From Erysipelotrichaceae bacterium (GTDB lineage Bacteria; Bacillota_I; Bacilli_A; Erysipelotrichales; Erysipelotrichaceae): a stretch of DNA of 40,278 nt. Position 1 is the first letter of the stretch. Each line of letters opens with the position of its first letter. A model generated the notes under the pieces. That model was given only the letters and a program-made list of their open reading frames with translations. It was not told the DNA's origin and ran no database searches. Shown here one piece after another: positions 16,589 through 24,108 of the stretch. The position numbers were made by a program, and so were the translations under genes. The stretch spans positions 105,521 to 145,798 of the forward strand of contig JAUMYM010000003.1 of NCBI GenBank assembly GCA_030528645.1, given 5' to 3'.

Positions 16589-17856
16589 AAGCGTTAGAAA
16601 TCAAAGAGTTATTAAACACAACAGCATTAGATGACAAAATTCAACTTTTAATATGTAAAGAAGATGTTTGTCAAGAAAAGAAACGTTACCAACAATTGTT
16701 GGATAAAGCCTATGATATGTTTGGTGATTTAGATTATCATATTTTTTCTGCGCCTGGTAGAACAGAAGTGGGTGGAAATCATACCGATCATCAACAAGGT
16801 AGAGTACTAGCAGCACCGGTTAATATGGATATGGTTGCAGTGTGTGCTAAGTGTGATGATGTTATTGAAGTTATTTCAGAAGGATTTACAATAAAACCAA
16901 TTTACTTAAATGATTTAGAGTGTAAAGAAGAAGAGAAATTTATTTCAGAAGCAATCATTCGAGGGATTGTGGCACGTTTTAAAATGTTAAATTATAACAT
17001 TGGTGGATTTAAAGCTTATTGTAATTCTTCCGTATTAAAGGGAAGTGGTATTTCAAGTAGTGCAGCTTTTGAAGTTTTAATTGGAACTATATTATCACAT
17101 CTCTACAATGAAAATCGTGTAGATAGTGTAGAAATTGCTAAAATAGGTCAATGGTCAGAAAATAATTACTTTAAGAAGCCTTGTGGTTTATTAGATCAAA
17201 TGGCTTGTTCTGTAGGTGGTTTCATTACAATTGATTTTAAAGATAAAGAAAAACCGGTGGTTGAAAAAGTAAACTTTGATTTTAAACAAAGTGGTTTAGC
17301 GTTGTGTTTAGTTGATACAAAGGGAGATCACGCTGATTTATCAGATGAATATGGCTTAATGCCAAAGGAAATGAAGGAAGTGGCGGCTTTATTTGGGAAA
17401 GAGGTAATGTCAGAAGTTACAATGGAAGAGTTCTTAAATCAATTAAATATGATGAAAGGAAAAGTAAGTGATCGTGCAATTTTACGTGCGTATCATTTCT
17501 TAAATGAAACAGAACGTGTAGTAAAACAAGTTGCTGCATTAAATGCAAATGACATTGAAACATTTAAAAAATTGATTATTGAATCTGGAAAATCAAGTTA
17601 TATGTATTTACAAAATGTGTATTCTACACATGATGTAACCCATCAAAATTTATCGGTTGCTCTTGCTATTGCAGAGGAAATCTTAAAAGAGGATGGTGCT
17701 TATCGTGTTCATGGTGGCGGTTTAGCAGGTACCATTCAGGCGTTTGTTCCACAAGAAAAACTACATGTATTTATAAAAGCGATGGATGCTTTATTTGGTG
17801 AGGGTTCAACGTTTGTATTGTCTGTACGTTCTGTTGGTGGATACCAATTAATATAA
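16585..17856 (+). CDS. galK: Galactokinase, long (about 420-residue) subtype
   Basis: GalK phosphorylates alpha-D-galactose at C1 with ATP, the first committed step of the Leloir pathway. This GHMP kinase has 423 residues, about 30 more than E. coli GalK, mostly as an N-terminal extension before the sugar-binding motif. That motif reads PGRTEVGGNHTDHQ (residues 57-70) in place of the usual GRVNLIGEHTDYN, so the Glu of GEHTD is Asn here. The ATP loop is GSGISSSAAFEVLIG, the catalytic Asp lies in PCGLLDQMACSVGG, and the third GHMP motif is VHGGGLAGTIQAFVP. AGGAGG precedes the ATG, which overlaps the galM stop. A terminator follows. galT and galE are not in the window. Confidence 0.93.
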   Translation: MKALEIKELLNTTALDDKIQLLICKEDVCQEKKRYQQLLDKAYDMFGDLDYHIFSAPGRTEVGGNHTDHQQGRVLAAPVNMDMVAVCAKCDDVIEVISEGFTIKPIYLNDLECKEEEKFISEAIIRGIVARFKMLNYNIGGFKAYCNSSVLKGSGISSSAAFEVLIGTILSHLYNENRVDSVEIAKIGQWSENNYFKKPCGLLDQMACSVGGFITIDFKDKEKPVVEKVNFDFKQSGLALCLVDTKGDHADLSDEYGLMPKEMKEVAALFGKEVMSEVTMEEFLNQLNMMKGKVSDRAILRAYHFLNETERVVKQVAALNANDIETFKKLIIESGKSSYMYLQNVYSTHDVTHQNLSVALAIAEEILKEDGAYRVHGGGLAGTIQAFVPQEKLHVFIKAMDALFGEGSTFVLSVRSVGGYQLI

Positions 17857-17880
17857 TTTATTAAAGGATGAAACTTAATT

Positions 17881-17907
17881 CTTAACTATAAAGAGTTAAG
17901 TTTTTTT
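17881..17907 (+). terminator. Terminator after galK
   Basis: Stem CTTAACT / AGTTAAG (17881-17887 / 17894-17900) with loop ATAAAG, followed by seven T. An alternative pairing, AACTTAA (17872-17878) with TTAAGTT (17896-17902), is also possible. Confidence 0.8.
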
Positions 17908-17920
17908 ATTATAAAATAAA

Positions 17921-17947
17921 AACTTCTACAAGAGTTATGCAGAAGTT
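17921..17947 (-). terminator. Terminator after the LacI-type regulator gene
   Basis: Read on the minus strand, AACTTCTGCA / TGTAGAAGTT form a 10-bp stem (one G-T pair) with a 7-base loop, followed by TTTATTTTAT. It starts 9 bases after the regulator's stop codon. Confidence 0.8.
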
Positions 17948-17956
17948 AAGAAAGTA

Positions 17957-18970
17957 TTATATTTTTAATTTTGAACCACATGACTTACGAATGACTAATT
18001 CACAAGGAAGTACTGTACGAGTTGGATGAAATTTTTTGGACTTTAAGAAATCATAGATTTTTTTAGCAGCCAATTCTCCCATAAAATTTGTTGGTGCATG
18101 TACAGTGGTAAGAGATGGAGTTGTAAATAAAGAGTTTTGATCATCATTGAATCCCACAATACTAATATCTTTTGGTACACTGATACCAGCTTCATGCAAG
18201 GCATTTAAGGCACCAAACGCAATCTGATCATTACCACAGAAAATAGCATCCGGTAACGTTTTTGATTGGATCATACTTTTGCACATACGATAGCCGGAAG
18301 AAATAGAGAATCCATCTTCATAGATATATTTTTCATATTGAATATTATTTTGTTTACAATATTCTTCGAATGATCTACGTCGTTTACTTGGATAAATGGT
18401 ATCATCAGATAAGCGCTCTACACCACCAAGATAGCCAATTTTATTGTGTCCAAGAGATTGTAGGTAGGTTAAAACATCATAAACCGCTGTTTCAAAATCT
18501 AAGACGATTGATGTTACATTAATGCGTTGTGTATATAAATCGACAAAGACTAAGCGATCTTGAATTTTACGGAATTTAACAATCTCACTTTTAGAAAACT
18601 TTCCGATACAGATAATAGCATCTAAGCCTTCTAATTGATCAAAGTTAAAGTTTTCTTCTCCTTTAAAGAAACGATGAACTTCAGCACCTTTACTTGCTAA
18701 ATAGTGTTCAGCTCCGATACGTATGGAAAGATAAAAAGGGTCAATGAGTTCCTTTTCCATAGAGTACCATTGAATAATGCCAACTTTAAAATTATTGTTA
18801 AGTATAGATGATTTACGTTTCTTTTTTACATAACCAAGCGCTTTGGCTTTTTCAAATACAGCTTGTCTTGTACTTTCTTGAACTTTTAAAGTTAAATCAT
18901 AGTTTAAAATACGTGAAACCGTTGAAGTTGATACATTGCAAGCTTTAGCAATATCTTTTAAAATGGGCAT
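17957..18970 (-). CDS. LacI/GalR-family transcriptional regulator
   Basis: This 337-residue repressor has an N-terminal LacI helix-turn-helix (ILKDIAKACNVSTSTVSRIL, residues 3-22), a hinge region up to about residue 55 and a periplasmic-binding-like effector domain (IICIGKFSKSEI, IGYLGGVERL, AIFCGNDQIAFGALNALHE, SIVGFNDDQNSLFTTPSLTT). It is divergent from mglB and next to galK, so it most likely senses galactose or a derivative and controls the importer, itself and perhaps galMK. An AGGAGG site precedes the ATG. Its promoter carries an inverted repeat (19005-19013 / 19027-19035) that would suit autoregulation. The effector is inferred from context only. Confidence 0.9.
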   Translation of the reverse strand: MPILKDIAKACNVSTSTVSRILNYDLTLKVQESTRQAVFEKAKALGYVKKKRKSSILNNNFKVGIIQWYSMEKELIDPFYLSIRIGAEHYLASKGAEVHRFFKGEENFNFDQLEGLDAIICIGKFSKSEIVKFRKIQDRLVFVDLYTQRINVTSIVLDFETAVYDVLTYLQSLGHNKIGYLGGVERLSDDTIYPSKRRRSFEEYCKQNNIQYEKYIYEDGFSISSGYRMCKSMIQSKTLPDAIFCGNDQIAFGALNALHEAGISVPKDISIVGFNDDQNSLFTTPSLTTVHAPTNFMGELAAKKIYDFLKSKKFHPTRTVLPCELVIRKSCGSKLKI

Positions 18971-18992
18971 ATAATCGTCCTCCTACAATACT

Positions 18993-19022
18993 ATAATAGA
19001 ATAATTTACTAATTTTTTTCAA
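18993..19022 (-). promoter_or_regulatory. Promoter of the LacI-type regulator gene
   Basis: On the minus strand, -35 TTGAAA (plus 19017-19022), an 18-bp spacer and -10 TATTAT (plus 18993-18998). The ribosome site AGGAGGA lies at 18978-18984. One arm of the TTTACTAAT/ATTAGTAAA repeat falls in the spacer. Confidence 0.6.
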
Positions 19023-19035
19023 TACTATTAGTAAA
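19005..19035. promoter_or_regulatory. Inverted repeat, candidate operator at the regulator promoter
   Basis: TTTACTAAT (19005-19013) and ATTAGTAAA (19027-19035) are perfect 9-bp inverted arms separated by 13 bases and flanking the regulator's -35. The TTAGTAAA half-site occurs again at 19123-19130, closer to mglB. It lacks the central CG of standard LacI-family operators. Confidence 0.45.
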
Positions 19036-19122
19036 AATATTATAAAAATAGCTAAAAAAGTGTAAAAAATTGATGAAATAGGTATATTTTCAAAAATGTA
19101 AGCCTTTTAAAAAATAATTAAT

Positions 19123-19136
19123 TTAGTAAAATTTAC
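19123..19136. promoter_or_regulatory. Third TTAGTAAA site, upstream of the mglB promoter
   Basis: TTAGTAAAATTTAC holds the half-site found in the regulator promoter and a small palindrome, GTAAA-A-TTTAC. It ends 29 bases before the mglB -35 and could be an upstream operator. The region is about 80% AT, which lowers the weight of this match. Confidence 0.35.
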
Positions 19137-19165
19137 AAAAAAATATACAATTTTGATTAAATCTA

Positions 19166-19194
19166 TTGACAAAACTTTTACCTTAATCCAAAAT
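19166..19194 (+). promoter_or_regulatory. Promoter of mglBAC
   Basis: A perfect -35 TTGACA (19166-19171), a 17-bp spacer and -10 CAAAAT (19189-19194, 4 of 6). The predicted start is near 19201, at the centre of a cre/LacI-type operator. The leader to the ATG is about 30 bases with GGAGGAG at 19221-19227. Confidence 0.7.
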
Positions 19195-19208
19195 AGTAAG
19201 CGTATACA
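19195..19208. promoter_or_regulatory. cre/LacI-type operator at the mglB start site
   Basis: AGTAAGCGTATACA matches the cre consensus TGWAANCGNTNWCA at all defined positions except the first and the tenth, and keeps the central CG. It lies directly after the -10 and covers the start point, an ideal roadblock or repressor position for CcpA or for the divergent LacI-type protein. Confidence 0.55.
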
Positions 19209-19230
19209 TGATATACATACGGAGGAGAAC

Positions 19231-20259
19231 ATGAAAAAACTATTAACTTTATTAGTTGCTGGTTTAATGGCTTTATCAATCTCTGCTTGTTCAAACAAGA
19301 AGACTGATACAACTGAAAATACAGCACCTAGCACATCAGGTAGTGAAGCAAAAACAGTAAATGTAGGGGTTTCAATTTATAAGTTCGACGATAACTTCAT
19401 GACATTATATCGTGCTGAAATTGAAAACTATTTCAAAACATTGAATACAGATTCTGTAAAATACAATGTTACAGTTCAAGATGGTAAAGGTGACCAAGCT
19501 GAACAAACAAACCAAATCGATAACTTTATCGCTCAACAATATGATGTATTAATCATTAACTTAGTACAACCAACTTCTGCATCTACAGTAATTGACAAAT
19601 GTAAAGATGCTAATATTCCTTGTATCTTTATCAACCGTGAACCAAGCAATGAAGATATGGCTAAATACAACGGTACTGATTACGAAGGTAAATATACTTA
19701 CGTAGGTGCTGATGCTCGTCAATCTGGTAAATTCCAAGGGGAAATCATCGCTGATTTACCTAACAAAGGGGATTTAAATGGTGATGGTGTATTAAATTAC
19801 GTTATGATCGTTGGTGACCCTGAAAACGTAGATGCTCAATACAGAACTGAATTCTCTGTATCTCAATACAAAGAAAAATCTGGATTAGAAGTGAAAGAAT
19901 TAGTTAACCAACGTGGTGACTGGGACCAAGCTAGAGGTCAAGAAATCACTCAATCTGCATTAACTCAATTTGGTAACGAAGTTGAAGTTATCTTCTCAAA
20001 TAACGACTCTATGGCTTTAGGTGCTGTTCAAGCAATCTCTGCAGCTGGTAGAAAAGTTGGAGAAGACATCTACATCGTTGGTGTTGACGCACTAGAAGAA
20101 GTTCAACAATTAGTTAAATCAGGTGGTATGACAGGTACTGTATTAAATGACCACATCGGTCAATCTCACCAAGCTGTTGATGTAGCTATCAAAGCATTAA
20201 ATGGTGAAAAATTAGAATCTCATTACTGGGTTGATTACGTTAAAGTTGTTGCTGAATAA
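19231..20259 (+). CDS. mglB: Galactose/glucose-binding lipoprotein of the Mgl ABC importer
   Basis: This extracellular binding protein captures D-galactose or D-glucose for the MglAC importer. The ATG at 19231 follows GGAGGAG; the open frame further upstream crosses the promoter. The product has 342 residues. Its lipoprotein signal ends at lipobox SISAC (lipidated Cys20), followed by a Thr/Ser/Glu linker. The mature domain follows E. coli MglB closely: GVSIYKFDDNFMTLYR, QTNQIDNFIAQ, a DLNGDGVLNY loop like the MglB calcium site, and FSNNDSMALGAVQA. Its codons (AAC, ATC, GAC, TAC) differ strongly from neighbouring genes, which suggests high expression. A strong hairpin separates it from mglA. 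Confidence 0.95.
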   Translation: MKKLLTLLVAGLMALSISACSNKKTDTTENTAPSTSGSEAKTVNVGVSIYKFDDNFMTLYRAEIENYFKTLNTDSVKYNVTVQDGKGDQAEQTNQIDNFIAQQYDVLIINLVQPTSASTVIDKCKDANIPCIFINREPSNEDMAKYNGTDYEGKYTYVGADARQSGKFQGEIIADLPNKGDLNGDGVLNYVMIVGDPENVDAQYRTEFSVSQYKEKSGLEVKELVNQRGDWDQARGQEITQSALTQFGNEVEVIFSNNDSMALGAVQAISAAGRKVGEDIYIVGVDALEEVQQLVKSGGMTGTVLNDHIGQSHQAVDVAIKALNGEKLESHYWVDYVKVVAE

Positions 20260-20280
20260 GTAAAAAATTAAATTTGAATT

Positions 20281-20316
20281 AAAACTAAGTGTGTTTTACG
20301 CACACTTAGTTTTATT
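20281..20316 (+). terminator. Intra-operon hairpin between mglB and mglA (partial terminator or mRNA stabiliser)
   Basis: The 13-bp perfect stem AAAACTAAGTGTG / CACACTTAGTTTT (20281-20293 / 20301-20313) with a 7-base loop is followed by a weak T run (TTTATT). It lies between the binding-protein gene and the ATPase gene, where such hairpins commonly reduce downstream transcription and protect the upstream mRNA. Confidence 0.8.
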
Positions 20317-20334
20317 GATAGGAAGGTACGATTT

Positions 20335-21843
20335 ATGAATGATTATATTTTACAGATGAAAAATATAAGTAAAAGCTTCCCTGGAGTTAAGGCTTTAGAT
20401 AAGGTTTCATTAAATATTAGACCTGGAACAGTTCATGCTTTGATGGGTGAAAATGGTGCAGGTAAATCAACATTAATGAAATGCCTATTTGGTATTTATA
20501 AAATGGATGAGGGAGAAATTGTATTTGATGGACAACCCGTTCATATTAAAGATACAAATGATGCTTTACATCGTGGGATTGCGATGGTTCATCAGGAATT
20601 GCAACCAATATTAGAACGTAGTATTGCAGAAAACATTTTTTGTGGGCGTTATCCATTGAAGAAAATTGGACCAATTTCCATTGTGGATCATGCAAAAATG
20701 TATCAAGAAACAGAGAAGTTACTTAAGGAAGTTAAATTAAATTTTAATCCAAGAATTAAGTTAGGAAATTTATCTGTATCACAAATGCAATCGGTTGAAA
20801 TTGCCAAAGCGGTTTCTGTTAATGCAAAAGTAGTCATCATGGATGAGCCTACAAGTTCACTAACAGAAAATGAAGTAGAAGGACTATTCGATATTATTGC
20901 TGACTTAAAATCGAAGGGTGTATCGATTATTTATATTTCTCATAAGATGGAAGAAATTTTAAAAATATCTGATGAGGTATCAATCATGCGTGATGGTACT
21001 TACGTTGGTACATGGAAAGCATCAGAATTGACTACGGATTTAATTATTTCTAAGATGGTTGGTCGTGAATTGACCAATCGATTCCCAAAACGTGAAAATG
21101 TTCCGGGTGAAGTTGTCTTAGAAGTAAAAGACTTTACTTCAATTAATCCAAAATCATTTAAAGATTGTTCATTTAATTTACGTAAAGGTGAAATCTTAGG
21201 TATTGGTGGACTGGTAGGGGCACAAAGAACAGAATTAGTAGAAGCTATCTTTGGTGTTCGCCATACTGTCAGCGGAGAAGTTATTTATCAAGGGAAAAAG
21301 CTTAAGATTAAGCGTCCAAGAGATGCTATAAAAAATGGAATTGCATTGCTAACAGAAGATCGACGTGCCACTGGTATCTTTGGGGTATTAAGTATTAGTG
21401 ATAACGTTGGTATTGCTTCATTAGATAAGTATTTGGATTATAATTTTGTGCTAAATAATCGTAAGCTTGAGTCATTGGTAAATGATAATGTTAAGAAGAT
21501 GAGTATTAAAACACCAAATAATAAGACGCAAATTCAAACCTTATCCGGTGGTAACCAACAAAAGGTTATCATTGCTCGTTGGCTTGCAAATGATCCAAAT
21601 ATTTTAATTCTAGATGAACCAACTAGAGGTATTGACGTTGGTGCTAAGTATGAAATTTATACTATTATTGCTGAATTGGCGAAGGCTGGTAAATCTATCG
21701 TTATGATTTCAAGTGAATTACCGGAATTAATGGGTATGAGTGATCGTATTATGGTAATGTGTGAAGGTCGTATTTCTGGATTTGTAGATAGTCAAGATGC
21801 AACGCAAGAAAATATTATGGAACTTGCAACTAAATATATGTAA
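20335..21843 (+). CDS. mglA: Galactose-type ABC importer, double ATPase subunit
   Basis: This 502-residue CUT2-class ATPase has two fused nucleotide-binding domains that power sugar import. The first domain has Walker A GENGAGKS (from residue 38), signature LSVSQMQ (about 146) and Walker B VVIMDEPTSS (about 165). The second has the degenerate Walker A-like GGLVGAQRTE, a good LSGGNQQK signature (about 403) and Walker B ILILDEPTRGID. This asymmetry, with ATP hydrolysis mainly at one site, is normal for MglA/RbsA/XylG. GGAAGG lies before the ATG, downstream of the intra-operon hairpin, and mglC follows 11 bases later. Specificity is set by MglB, so galactose/glucose is the likely substrate. Confidence 0.95.
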   Translation: MNDYILQMKNISKSFPGVKALDKVSLNIRPGTVHALMGENGAGKSTLMKCLFGIYKMDEGEIVFDGQPVHIKDTNDALHRGIAMVHQELQPILERSIAENIFCGRYPLKKIGPISIVDHAKMYQETEKLLKEVKLNFNPRIKLGNLSVSQMQSVEIAKAVSVNAKVVIMDEPTSSLTENEVEGLFDIIADLKSKGVSIIYISHKMEEILKISDEVSIMRDGTYVGTWKASELTTDLIISKMVGRELTNRFPKRENVPGEVVLEVKDFTSINPKSFKDCSFNLRKGEILGIGGLVGAQRTELVEAIFGVRHTVSGEVIYQGKKLKIKRPRDAIKNGIALLTEDRRATGIFGVLSISDNVGIASLDKYLDYNFVLNNRKLESLVNDNVKKMSIKTPNNKTQIQTLSGGNQQKVIIARWLANDPNILILDEPTRGIDVGAKYEIYTIIAELAKAGKSIVMISSELPELMGMSDRIMVMCEGRISGFVDSQDATQENIMELATKYM

Positions 21844-21854
21844 GGGAGTTATTT

Positions 21855-22859
21855 ATGAATACAAAAAAATTAGATTTTAAAAAAATAGATAATGTTTTAA
21901 ATTTCATGGGGAACAATGCAATTGTAATCTTACTTGCTTTAGTTGTAATTTTCGTAAGTATTACAAAGAAAGGGTTCTTTACAGAGTCAAACTTTCAAAA
22001 CATTGCGATTAACGTTGCACCTCGTTATTTGATTGCTTTAGGTGTAAGTGGTGCTTTAATTACAAAAGGGACAGACTTATCAGCTGGTCGTTTGGTTGGA
22101 TTAGGGGCTGTTTTAGCAAGTACATTATTGCAAAGTAGTACATATTCAAATCGTATGTGGCAATCATTACCGGAACTTCCAATTGTTGCAGTATTATTAA
22201 TTGTTGTATTAGTTTGCGCACTTTTTGGATTATTAAATGGACTTGTTATTTCGTATTTAAATGTTCCGCCATTTTTAGCAACATTAGGGATGCAAACCAT
22301 CGTTTATGGTATTAACTTAGTATATTCAAAAGCAGAGCCAATTGGTGGTTTAAGAGATGATTATAAAGCAATTGCCACTGGTGGTTATGGTATATTTAAA
22401 AATTTATTCATCATTGCAATTATCGTAGGGTTAATTTTCTGGTTCTTATACAACAAGACACGTTATGGTAAGTATATGTATGCAATTGGTGGTAATGAAC
22501 ATGCTGCTGAAGTAAGTGGTGTAAATACAGTTTTTACAAAGTTAAAAATTTATGCACTTGCTGGAACTATGTATGGTCTGGCTGGATTCTTACTTGCTTC
22601 AAAAGCTGGAGGAGCCAGTGTTAACTTGGGGTTAGGATATGAGCTTGAAGCCATCGCCGCTTGTACAATCGGGGGAGTTTCTACATCAGGTGGTGTTGGT
22701 AAAGTTCAAGGTATTTTAGTAGGGGTTTTAGTATTCGAATTGATGAAGACTTCAATGCAATATTTACAAATTAATACATCATATCAATATATTGTACAAG
22801 GTATTGTAATTATTGTAGCGGTTGCGATTGATATTCGAAAATATACAAAGAAAAAATAA
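21855..22859 (+). CDS. mglC: Galactose-type ABC importer, permease subunit
   Basis: This 334-residue polytopic membrane protein of the BPD_transp_2 class has about eight to ten hydrophobic helices. The segments GTDLSAGRLVGLGAVLAS, NVPPFLATLGMQTIVYG, AIGGNEHAAEVSGVNT (the cytoplasmic coupling region, EAA-like), YELEAIAACTIGGVSTSGG and GVGKVQGILVGVLVFE are standard for MglC/RbsC. Two copies should pair with MglA to form the pore. It is the last gene of the importer operon; the stop is followed by a bidirectional terminator shared with the convergent flavoprotein gene. Confidence 0.95.
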   Translation: MNTKKLDFKKIDNVLNFMGNNAIVILLALVVIFVSITKKGFFTESNFQNIAINVAPRYLIALGVSGALITKGTDLSAGRLVGLGAVLASTLLQSSTYSNRMWQSLPELPIVAVLLIVVLVCALFGLLNGLVISYLNVPPFLATLGMQTIVYGINLVYSKAEPIGGLRDDYKAIATGGYGIFKNLFIIAIIVGLIFWFLYNKTRYGKYMYAIGGNEHAAEVSGVNTVFTKLKIYALAGTMYGLAGFLLASKAGGASVNLGLGYELEAIAACTIGGVSTSGGVGKVQGILVGVLVFELMKTSMQYLQINTSYQYIVQGIVIIVAVAIDIRKYTKKK

Positions 22860-22877
22860 TAATATTTTTAGCAAAAG

Positions 22878-22915
22878 AAAAAGGAAATTCCAATCAAGTG
22901 AATTTCCTTTTTTTA
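22878..22915. terminator. Bidirectional terminator between mglC and the GltD-like gene
   Basis: The 13-bp perfect stem AAAAAGGAAATTC / GAATTTCCTTTTT (22878-22890 / 22900-22912) has a 9-base loop and is flanked by A and T runs on the two sides. The loop holds the minus-strand TGA stop (22894-22896), and the right arm encodes that protein's last residues. Confidence 0.85.
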
Positions 22916-24108
22916 TCTAAATATTCTTTTACATGATTTACAACTTCTTTTGCCGTATTGGAAGCATCTACTACGGTTTTAGGACCGGTTATAATATCAC
23001 CACATGCAAAGATTCCATCAATTGATGTCATCATAGTTTCATCTACACCAAGAATATGTTTATTAATTACAAGTGAATTTAAATCAATAAAGTTTTGATC
23101 TAGAGTTTGACTAATGGCATAAATAATATAATCAACAGCTACAGTTTCTGTTTCATGTGGAATTATTTCGGTTTTAATACTACCTAATTCATCTTTTACA
23201 TTCATACAATTTGCAAATACAATGCTTGACTCTAAAATTTCAATCGGTGCTTTTAGTAATTCGAATTGTACTCCTTCATGAATTGCTTCTTGAATCTCTA
23301 GCTTACTTGCAGGCATTTCATCAAATGTTTTACGATAATAGATATAACTTTCTCCACCATAAAACTTAGCCGTTCTAGCAGCATCCATGGCAACATTTCC
23401 TGCACCAATCACAATTACTTTTTTATGTTTCATAGGATAACGCTTGGGATCCTTTAGATAATCAATCGCACTGATGACATGATGTTGATGCTCACCCTTA
23501 ATACCTAGTCTTTTACTATTACTTAAGCCATTACTCAATATAATGGCACTATAATTATCCTTTAGTTCATTTAGATGTAATACTTCAGTATTTAACTTTA
23601 TGTCAACGTGTAATTGTGTTAATAATTTTTGATAATTCATCAATATGGATTTGTCAAAACGAAAGTTAGGAATACCATATTGTACCATACCACCAATTTT
23701 AGACATTTTTTCAAATAGTGTAACTCTATATCCTTCTAAAGCAAGTAATAAAGCAGATACAATACCTGCTGGTCCTGCACCAATGATTGCGATGGATTCT
23801 TTTTTTAAAGCTATTTGTAATTGCAATGTGTCCAAATAGCGCCTAGATAAATCCTGTTCTAATTTATAAAAGGGAATCGGTTGCTTTTTCATGTTTAAAA
23901 TACAATTTCCATAACATTGTTTTTGATGATCGCATACGAATGAACAAACTAAAGATAAGGGATTATTGTAAAATAGTAAAGCACCTGCTTGCTCAAACTC
24001 ATTATTTAAATATAACGTAATGACTTCAGGAATTGGTGTGTGAATGGGACAACCGATTTGACATCGAGCCTTTTTACACTTTAAACATCTTTCTACATCA
24101 TGCTTCAT
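22894..24108 (-). CDS. FAD/Fe-S NAD(P) oxidoreductase, GltD/NfnB-like single subunit
   Basis: This 404-residue flavoprotein is built like the small subunit of glutamate synthase and the large subunit of NADH-dependent ferredoxin:NADP oxidoreductase. The N-terminal ~85 residues bind two 4Fe-4S clusters through CLKCKKARCQIGC and CSFVCDHQKQCYGNC. The FAD Rossmann motif is IAIIGAGPAGIVSALLLA, then GGMVQYGIPNFRF; the NAD(P) motif is VIVIGAGNVAMDAART; the C-terminal FAD motif is IFACGDIITGPKTVVDA. It is shorter than typical GltD (about 465). No glutamate synthase large subunit and no NfnA lie nearby, so the electron acceptor is unknown. Its start overlaps the zinc-ribbon gene by 11 bases, so the pair is probably cotranscribed. 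Confidence 0.85.
   Translation of the reverse strand: MKHDVERCLKCKKARCQIGCPIHTPIPEVITLYLNNEFEQAGALLFYNNPLSLVCSFVCDHQKQCYGNCILNMKKQPIPFYKLEQDLSRRYLDTLQLQIALKKESIAIIGAGPAGIVSALLLALEGYRVTLFEKMSKIGGMVQYGIPNFRFDKSILMNYQKLLTQLHVDIKLNTEVLHLNELKDNYSAIILSNGLSNSKRLGIKGEHQHHVISAIDYLKDPKRYPMKHKKVIVIGAGNVAMDAARTAKFYGGESYIYYRKTFDEMPASKLEIQEAIHEGVQFELLKAPIEILESSIVFANCMNVKDELGSIKTEIIPHETETVAVDYIIYAISQTLDQNFIDLNSLVINKHILGVDETMMTSIDGIFACGDIITGPKTVVDASNTAKEVVNHVKEYLDKKRKFT

Noticed and set aside
17872-17902. Switching RNA (two alternative hairpins) after galK as a riboswitch
   Set aside because: The alternative pairing is short and downstream of the coding region; a plain terminator explains it.
19153-19230. 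In-frame upstream extension of mglB
   Set aside because: It would cover the promoter and the operator and place the lipoprotein signal internally; the ATG at 19231 has GGAGGAG and a proper signal peptide.
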